Assembly: GCA_022736535.1 (NCBI GenBank)
Contig: DZCT01000136.1
Span: 1 to 11,275 of the forward strand
Length of the DNA stretch: 11,275 bases
Source of the DNA: Desulfatirhabdium butyrativorans
GTDB lineage: Bacteria > Desulfobacterota > Desulfobacteria > Desulfobacterales > JAIFKL01
Direction of reading: 5' to 3'
In this document: piece after piece, positions 6,870-11,275 of the stretch
How positions within the stretch are numbered: position 1 is the first letter of the stretch
Layout: each line of letters opens with the position of its first letter
Notes under the pieces: model-generated
The model's database searches: none
Seen by the model: the letters and a program-made list of their open reading frames with translations, nothing else
What the model was told of the DNA's origin: nothing
Position numbers and translations under genes: made by a program

Positions 6870-7177
6870 TGTTCGGGTATAACCTTGTCAGAGAGCAGAT
6901 GCAGAGGAATGCTGATATATCTTTCCTGCGATTTTTTTTCAATATCAATAACCGGTACGGGTTTAAACCCGCACTCCTTCAGCACAGCATTCAAAGTCCC
7001 CCGTTCAATACAGGATGTTAAAAACAGACAAAGGGCTTCTTTAAGATTCTTTTCGGACTGCTTTTCAGTTTCACCCTGAGAGAACACATCCAAAGCCTGG
7101 CATGAGGCGACATACCATTTCTCCTTTTTTGCAATCTCAAAAGAGAGCTGAATGTTCAATATGATATTTGCTGTCAT
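6857..7177 (-). CDS. hicB: HicB-family antitoxin
   Basis: This 106-aa protein carries the degraded RNase-H-like HicB domain. It opens with a strand, then EKWYVASCQALDVFSQGET (19-37) and the helix EKNLKEALCLFLTSCIERG (42-60). The family binds and inhibits HicA. After residue ~70 there is only a short tail (RYISIPLHLL). No full ribbon-helix-helix or helix-turn-helix DNA-binding domain is evident, so autoregulation by DNA binding is uncertain. The start is ATG at 7177 with an SD-like GGGGG 6-10 nt upstream. It lies 66 bp after the coiled-coil gene's stop with no obvious terminator between, so read-through from that gene is possible. Confidence 0.88.
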   Translation of the reverse strand: MTANIILNIQLSFEIAKKEKWYVASCQALDVFSQGETEKQSEKNLKEALCLFLTSCIERGTLNAVLKECGFKPVPVIDIEKKSQERYISIPLHLLSDKVIPEQCPE

Positions 7178-7243
7178 TTTTTACCCCCGGTTCTTCATTT
7201 CGATGAACGCAGTCATACACTTTCCCGATTTCCGTAATTTCGC

Positions 7244-8395
7244 TTATCTCGGCGGAAGATTATCCAAAAATTCAAGGTCTTTATTCTGAGAATTTTTGCT
7301 GCCCACCGCCAGCACCTCAATTTTATTATCTTTTGTTTTGGTGAAATAAAGCCGTCCCTTGTAGGCAAATATCACCTCAAGGATGGTCTGTTTGCTCTTT
7401 TTTCCGAAAACCTTGCGCTTGATGGTCACCAGTTCGGAATTTTCATTCAACTGGTGAATGACTTCTTCGGCTTTGATTCTCAGATCATCCGACAAACCCA
7501 TCAGACCGCTGACCGCCCTGTCATGAACAGAAATATTTTTGTAAAGCACCTTGAAGCGCCTTGTGTCCGCTTCCCTGACTTTTGCTTTGCCCTCTTTGCG
7601 CTCTTCTCTTTCAAACTGCTTTATTTTTTCTTTCAGTTCCTCAAGTTCTTCTGTTTTTTCTTTTTGAAGCGCAAGGTTTGCCTTGAGTTTTTCCTCAAGA
7701 CGGATAATTTCTTCCAGCATCTGCTCTTCGGCCTTGCTGGCTTTCACTTTTTCTTTTTCAAGCGCATGTTTTATTTTTTCGGACTCTGTACTCAGTTTTT
7801 CCCTGTCCTCACCCAGAGAACTGAGTTTTTCGCTGTAAAACTTTTCCATGTCTCTGAGACGTTCAATCTCCTGATTTTTTTCTTTTTCTTCCTGCCTGCT
7901 TTTTCGGACACCGGCTTTGTAGAAAATATAAAGCACTGACACAGAGAGCAGAATGTAGCAGACAAGAATTGTATTGGACAGCAGTGTATTATGTCCCAGC
8001 TTCAAATCCACATTTATAACAAGCCCCTCATTCATCAGTCCGTAGTTGTCTGCCGCAATTTTTATGGGGTCGGATGAGGACAGCGGAACTGTTTCTTCTT
8101 CAAAAAACGGAGGATACAGCACCTTGCCGTGTTTGGTGATAACCGTCACTTTTATATCCGCTCCCAAAGGAATCAGGACATTGTTCTGAAGATAGCGGTC
8201 AATGTTTTTGCTGATCGTATCCTTCAGCCTCGCGCTGCCGTCAAGAAGCGGAACGGTGTCCCCGATATATGCGTTGCCGATGACCTGTGTGTATCTGTTT
8301 TTCAGACAGCGTTCCGCGTACTGTACGGTCAGCACATAAAGAATCGCGGGTAAAAACATAGATAAGATAATGGTTCTAAAAGAAATAAATTTCAT
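7244..8395 (-). CDS. Two-TM coiled-coil protein with RelE/ParE-like C-terminal domain
   Basis: This 383-aa protein is not a family I can name. A first membrane segment lies at ~7-25, a ~110-residue presumably periplasmic loop at 26-136, and a second membrane segment at 137-159. A long, highly charged Glu/Lys-rich coiled coil follows at ~165-275. The last ~100 residues (about 280-380) run NISVHDRAVSGLMGL, a helix DLRIKAEEVIHQL, then strands ending FAYKGRLYF and KIEVLAVGSK. This order and spacing resemble the RelE/ParE toxin fold, but it is pattern recognition only. The layout is like a membrane sensor with a cytoplasmic effector. The ATG at 8395 is used; a TTG 9 nt upstream is also in frame and no strong SD decides between them. 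It is upstream of hicBA, and a 125-bp repeat sits in its 5' region. Confidence 0.85.
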   Translation of the reverse strand: MKFISFRTIILSMFLPAILYVLTVQYAERCLKNRYTQVIGNAYIGDTVPLLDGSARLKDTISKNIDRYLQNNVLIPLGADIKVTVITKHGKVLYPPFFEEETVPLSSSDPIKIAADNYGLMNEGLVINVDLKLGHNTLLSNTILVCYILLSVSVLYIFYKAGVRKSRQEEKEKNQEIERLRDMEKFYSEKLSSLGEDREKLSTESEKIKHALEKEKVKASKAEEQMLEEIIRLEEKLKANLALQKEKTEELEELKEKIKQFEREERKEGKAKVREADTRRFKVLYKNISVHDRAVSGLMGLSDDLRIKAEEVIHQLNENSELVTIKRKVFGKKSKQTILEVIFAYKGRLYFTKTKDNKIEVLAVGSKNSQNKDLEFLDNLPPR

Positions 8396-8434
8396 ATTGC
8401 TCAAAACGGAATATATAGGTTGTCAACTTTGAGA

Positions 8435-8559
8435 TATAATGATCCAACTTCGGTTTTTTACGGCATATTTTCTGCATAAATGCCGTATTCCGTTTTCGGA
8501 TATCTGTCTGTGTCCGTCTGTGTGCGTCTGCGGCAAAAAACCGAAATCGGATCAGTATA
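8435..8559 (-). mobile_element. 125-bp MITE-like element, copy B (inverted)
   Basis: This is the reverse-oriented partner of the element at 4832-4956. It has the same length, the same terminal inverted repeats (starting TATAATGATCCAACTTCGG) and the same hairpin, TACGGCAT (8459-8466) with ATGCCGTA (8480-8487). The same 10-bp CAGACA-type periodic stretch appears on the other strand. The sequences outside the TATA ends are unrelated apart from about 3 bp at one end, which defines the boundaries. It ends 40 bp upstream of the start of the coiled-coil gene. Confidence 0.85.
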
Positions 8560-8570
8560 ACAGGATTTAT

Positions 8571-8601
8571 CGGAAACGCCCTTTCGCGCCTCGGCGTTCC
8601 G
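8571..8601. repeat. Imperfect hairpin between copy B and the terminator
   Basis: CGGAAACGCC (8571-8580) and GGCGTTCCG (8593-8601) are complementary apart from one bulged base, with a 12-nt spacer. It lies between the 125-bp element and the terminator-like stem. No U-run follows on either strand. Function unknown. Confidence 0.35.
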
Positions 8602-8613
8602 AGTGTCGGAATA

Positions 8614-8655
8614 AATAAGGACACGCCGACGGCGTGTCCTTATTCGTTTTTTTTT
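8614..8655. terminator. Strong hairpin with T-run, downstream of the TPR gene
   Basis: A 14-bp perfect stem (8614-8627 with 8631-8644, loop GAC) is followed on the plus strand by CG and nine Ts (8647-8655). On the minus strand, in which the TPR gene (stop at 8670) is transcribed, the stem is followed only by TATT. The hairpin therefore looks like a plus-strand intrinsic terminator lying at the 3' end of a minus-strand gene. It may act in both directions, with the A-tract/U-tract extending the stem. No plus-strand gene is visible that would need it. Confidence 0.6.
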
Positions 8656-8669
8656 CAGAAAAAGCCTTT

Positions 8670-10949
8670 TTACAGTTCGGACAGGGTTTTTTTCGCCTCT
8701 TCGGCACCTTCAAAAGCCGGATCCGATTCAATCGCCGCTGTCAGCAGTTCTTTGGCGCGATCTTTATTCCCTTTTTTGGAGTAAGCCATGCCCAGATGAT
8801 AAAGAACTGTCGGATTTTTAGGCAGATTTTTAAGGCTTTCCTCAAGCTCCGTAATCGCCATGTCATACAGCTCTTTCTTGTAGTAAATCCATCCCAGCGT
8901 ATCCATCACACCGGGGTCATCGGGAAGCTTTTCTTTTGCCTGCTGGGCAAAGCCGAAAGCCACATTCATATCATTTTTCCGTTCGGCAAGCAGATAGGCA
9001 AGATTGTTTGCCGCTCCGGCGAAATTAGGGTCAACTTCCAGCGCTTTCCGGTAATGTTCTTCCGCAAGGTCAAATTTCTTCTGCATATCATAAAGCGTCC
9101 CCAGCATCATGTGAGGTTCAGCCTGATTCGGTGTTTTTTCAAGAATCGCCTTATACTGCGATATGGCCTGATCCTCTTTTTTGCTCATAAGGGAAATCCG
9201 GGCAAGCGCATAGTATGCCCGCATGAAATTCGGATTGTTTTCCAGCGCTTTTTTGAAGGATTCCTCGGCCTCGGCGTTCTTTTTCTGGGAGACATAAATC
9301 TCTCCCTTCAGATTGTGGATAATCGCCAGCGGGAACTGAGCATTTTCCATCAGTTTTATCTGATGGTCGCATTTCTTCAGCGCGGCGTCAAACTCTTTGT
9401 TTGCAATATGTATCAGGACGATATTGGTAAACACATCCATGAGTTTGGGATTGATCTCCAGGGCTTTTTCAAAGGTCTTCATCGCAAGCGCATCGTTCTT
9501 CTGAGAACGGTACAGAAGGCCGAGGCGGTAGTGTCCCGTCGGATTTCCGGGAGCTGTTTTCAGCAGGGATTCATAAGCAGCCTGCGCTTCCGCGGCTTTC
9601 CCCTCATACATATAACTGTTGCCCAGCATCAGTGTTGCCTGATAATTCTCAGGCAGCACGGCAAGCACTTCTCTGCTCATTTTCCGGGCAAGGTCAAAAT
9701 TGCGCTCCCGAAAGTAAACATCTGCCAGGGACAGCTTTGCCTGTATGTAGTTCGGTTCCAATTTGACAGCCTCTTCAAGCGCTTCTCTCGCTGTCCGCAT
9801 GTTTCCCCTTCCGAAATGCGAGATGCCCCTGAAATACTGTATCTGCTCGGAACGCGGGTCATCTTTTGCCAACTGGTCAAACAGCTCGGCAGCTTTGTTG
9901 AAATCTCTTTTGGAAATGAAGAGTTCTCCCTCCAGCAGCCGGGTCGGGAGATATTTGGGGCGTTTTTCCAGAATTTCCGCGATGTATTTTTCCGCCTTTT
10001 CCATCTCTTTGTTTCTGAAATAAAAGATGGCAATCGCATTCATGATGCCGGTATTGTCAGGCTGAATTTTAAGCGCCTGTTCATACATTGCCAGCGTTTT
10101 GTCCTTTTCGCCGACAATATCGTAAAATCGGGCAGCCGACATATACAGACTTACATTCTTGGGGTCAATTTCAATTGCCTTGAGATAGGCGGTTTCAGCT
10201 TTTCCTTTATCTTTCTGACTGAAATGAAAATTTCCCAATATGACATATAAATTCGGATCATTGGGATTTTCGGCGATAGAGCGGGCAATTTCAGCCTCTG
10301 CCTGAGCAAAATTTCTGCTGTTCATATAGAGATCAATCAGGGCGATACGGTGTTTCATCGCTTTGGTATCCGCTTCAATCGCCTGCCTCAGCACTTTTTC
10401 CGCTTCATCGCGTCGGTTCTGCCCTTCCAGGACTCGGGCAAGTCCTGAAAAAGCGCGCTCCTGTTTGCCGTCAAGTTCCAGAATTTTCCGATATACGGTT
10501 TCCGCCTCAGAATATTTATTCTCCTGTTCCAGAAGACCGGCTGACAGAAACAGCGCGTCTATATTGTTCGGCTCTTTTTCCAGAACCTTCTCAATTCTTT
10601 TTTTGGATTCGTCAAAACGCCTGCCGAGAAAGTAAAAGGTTGCAAGTTTGAACTGAACATCCGTGTTATCCGGAACAATTCCCTCCAGAATGGAATATTC
10701 GCTGAATGTTTCCTCTGCTTTTGCCAGCTTGAGATAGGTTTCCGCCAGTTTCATACGGGCGTCAACATATCTTGAGTCAATCTGCAATGCGTTTTTAAGC
10801 TCGATCACCGCATTCTGATATTCTCCCTTTTCAAAATACGCCTTGCCCTTTTCATAAAAAGAGACCTTCTTTTTCTCATCTGACTTGCAGCCGAATACTG
10901 CAAGTCCCAAGATTATGAAAATAAAAAAAGTTTTTAATACACGATCCAT
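8670..10949 (-). CDS. TPR-repeat lipoprotein (PrsT-like)
   Basis: This 759-aa protein begins with a lipoprotein signal (hydrophobic residues ~7-20, lipobox-like VFGC with Cys21). Lys at +2 and Ser at +3 fit outer-membrane retention; Phe at -2 is slightly atypical. From residue ~28 to the end it consists of roughly twenty tandem tetratricopeptide repeats of about 34 residues (for example ALFLSAGLLEQENKYSEAE and AGAANNLAYLLAERKN). No enzymatic domain is seen. TPR arrays act as protein-binding scaffolds. The whole resembles, from memory, the PEP-CTERM/exopolysaccharide-associated TPR lipoprotein PrsT, but there are no exopolysaccharide genes here to support that role. The start is ATG at 10949 with an excellent AAGGAGG 6 nt upstream. 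It has a 326-bp upstream space to the window edge and a hairpin after the stop, consistent with its own transcript. Confidence 0.92.
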   Translation of the reverse strand: MDRVLKTFFIFIILGLAVFGCKSDEKKKVSFYEKGKAYFEKGEYQNAVIELKNALQIDSRYVDARMKLAETYLKLAKAEETFSEYSILEGIVPDNTDVQFKLATFYFLGRRFDESKKRIEKVLEKEPNNIDALFLSAGLLEQENKYSEAETVYRKILELDGKQERAFSGLARVLEGQNRRDEAEKVLRQAIEADTKAMKHRIALIDLYMNSRNFAQAEAEIARSIAENPNDPNLYVILGNFHFSQKDKGKAETAYLKAIEIDPKNVSLYMSAARFYDIVGEKDKTLAMYEQALKIQPDNTGIMNAIAIFYFRNKEMEKAEKYIAEILEKRPKYLPTRLLEGELFISKRDFNKAAELFDQLAKDDPRSEQIQYFRGISHFGRGNMRTAREALEEAVKLEPNYIQAKLSLADVYFRERNFDLARKMSREVLAVLPENYQATLMLGNSYMYEGKAAEAQAAYESLLKTAPGNPTGHYRLGLLYRSQKNDALAMKTFEKALEINPKLMDVFTNIVLIHIANKEFDAALKKCDHQIKLMENAQFPLAIIHNLKGEIYVSQKKNAEAEESFKKALENNPNFMRAYYALARISLMSKKEDQAISQYKAILEKTPNQAEPHMMLGTLYDMQKKFDLAEEHYRKALEVDPNFAGAANNLAYLLAERKNDMNVAFGFAQQAKEKLPDDPGVMDTLGWIYYKKELYDMAITELEESLKNLPKNPTVLYHLGMAYSKKGNKDRAKELLTAAIESDPAFEGAEEAKKTLSEL

Positions 10950-11073
10950 CGGCTGCCTCCTTTCATAAAGCTTTTTAATGTTATTTAAAACGCTTATAAT
11001 GAATATGGCATCAAAAACACTTAATTTCGGGAAAAATCAGGCTGTTTGATCTGTGAATCGGTCATTTTCCATG

Positions 11074-11101
11074 AGTATTCTTAATACCATATATGTGACA
11101 A
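11074..11101 (-). promoter_or_regulatory. Possible sigma70 promoter for the TPR gene
   Basis: TTGTCA (reverse complement of 11096-11101, 5/6 match to the -35 consensus) and AATACT (reverse complement of 11074-11079, 4/6 match to the -10) are 16 bp apart. They would give a leader of just over 110 nt. An alternative pairing (TTGCAT/TAAAGT a little further upstream) is similarly weak. AT-rich DNA yields such matches by chance. Confidence 0.2.
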
Positions 11102-11251
11102 CTTTACAATTTGGCGTCAATAAATGCAATAAAAAAATCCGAAAATATCGCAAAATACCCGATGACGAAAATTTTCTTTTTAATTTAAACATATTATGAG
11201 TTACACAGTTGATCTCGTTCCCACGCGCCGCGTCAATGCCGTCAAGCTGAC

Positions 11252-11269
11252 AATTCCGTAAATTCCGTA
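11252..11269. repeat. 9-bp tandem repeat at the right edge
   Basis: AATTCCGTA occurs twice head-to-tail (11252-11260, 11261-11269), just after the inverted pair GTCA/TGAC (11241-11251). It merges into GTAGGTCGG at the window end. It may be the start of a dispersed repeat truncated by the window. Confidence 0.5.
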
Positions 11270-11275
11270 GGTCGG

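Larger units (their letters stand above)
10950..11275. other. AT-rich intergenic region upstream of the TPR gene
   Basis: No convincing gene is seen in these 326 bases. The part from ~10980 to 11210 is AT-rich. A possible minus-strand promoter is TTGTCA (11101-11096) and AATACT (11079-11074) with a 16-bp spacer, about 120 bp before the TPR start; it is a weak match. The last 60 bases are GC-richer and contain short repeats: CTCGTTCCCACGC (11214-11226), a 9-bp tandem AATTCCGTA (11252-11260 and 11261-11269), and a terminal GTAGGTCGG (11267-11275) cut by the window edge. Confidence 0.5.

Noticed and set aside
7178..7218. 11-codon leader ORF ending just before the hicB start
   Set aside because: Too short to judge, no clear SD, and no sign of regulatory codon content or attenuator structure.
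4832..8559. Two repeats read as a CRISPR or a composite transposon
   Set aside because: Only two inverted copies 3.5 kb apart with no spacers, and the genes between them include no transposase.
8634..10250. 538-aa open frame on the plus strand opposite the TPR gene
   Set aside because: It is antisense to a clear TPR lipoprotein. The Phe/His/Arg-rich translation shows no domain, and the frame is a by-product of the repetitive TPR codon pattern.
10950..11060. Riboswitch or structured leader for the TPR gene
   Set aside because: No conserved aptamer-like core or strong pairing was visible; the region is AT-rich and largely unstructured by eye.
11071..11199. 42-codon plus-strand ORF in the AT-rich right intergenic region
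   Set aside because: No Shine-Dalgarno sequence, no recognisable motif, and composition follows the AT-rich background.

Overview
The window is about 11.3 kb of bacterial chromosome, mid-G+C by eye. All eight genes lie on the minus strand, so transcription runs right to left. A lipoprotein with a lipobox, a two-helix periplasmic-loop protein and an RDD-type membrane protein point to a Gram-negative host. A small protein that I recall as a type common in sulfate reducers (DVU0772-like), and the abundance of short inverted-repeat elements, suggest a Desulfobacterota member. That placement is inference from memory, not a database result.

Layout in transcription order. (1) 10949-8670: a 759-aa TPR lipoprotein, followed by a strong hairpin. 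(2) 8395-7244: a two-TM protein with a periplasmic loop, a long cytoplasmic coiled coil and a C-terminal domain resembling the RelE/ParE fold. (3) 7177-6636: a hicB-hicA toxin-antitoxin pair overlapping by 13 bp. (4) 6381-5059: a zinc-dependent histone-deacetylase-family enzyme with a C-terminal Cys4 zinc-ribbon-like tail. (5) 4819-112: a tight four-gene run of M50 membrane metalloprotease, 900-aa zinc-ribbon/RDD/PQQ-type beta-propeller protein, alpha/beta hydrolase and small 118-aa protein, with gaps of 5, 31 and 10 bp. It looks like one operon.

The intergenic spaces are dense in small repeats. Two inverted copies of a 125-bp MITE-like element lie directly upstream of the M50 gene (4832-4956) and the coiled-coil gene (8435-8559). 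They are about 89% identical by hand alignment and share terminal inverted repeats and an internal hairpin. A different ~114-bp element with perfect 18-bp terminal inverted repeats lies between hicA and the deacetylase gene. A perfect 42-bp palindrome plus a second palindrome lie at the left edge, downstream of the operon. These repeats create spurious in-frame extensions of the M50 and deacetylase genes, so the shorter starts are used here.

The strongest candidates for new biology are the M50 / zinc-ribbon-RDD-propeller / hydrolase / small-protein operon, and the membrane coiled-coil protein with a toxin-fold-like tail beside hicBA. No rRNA, tRNA, CRISPR array or transposase gene was seen.
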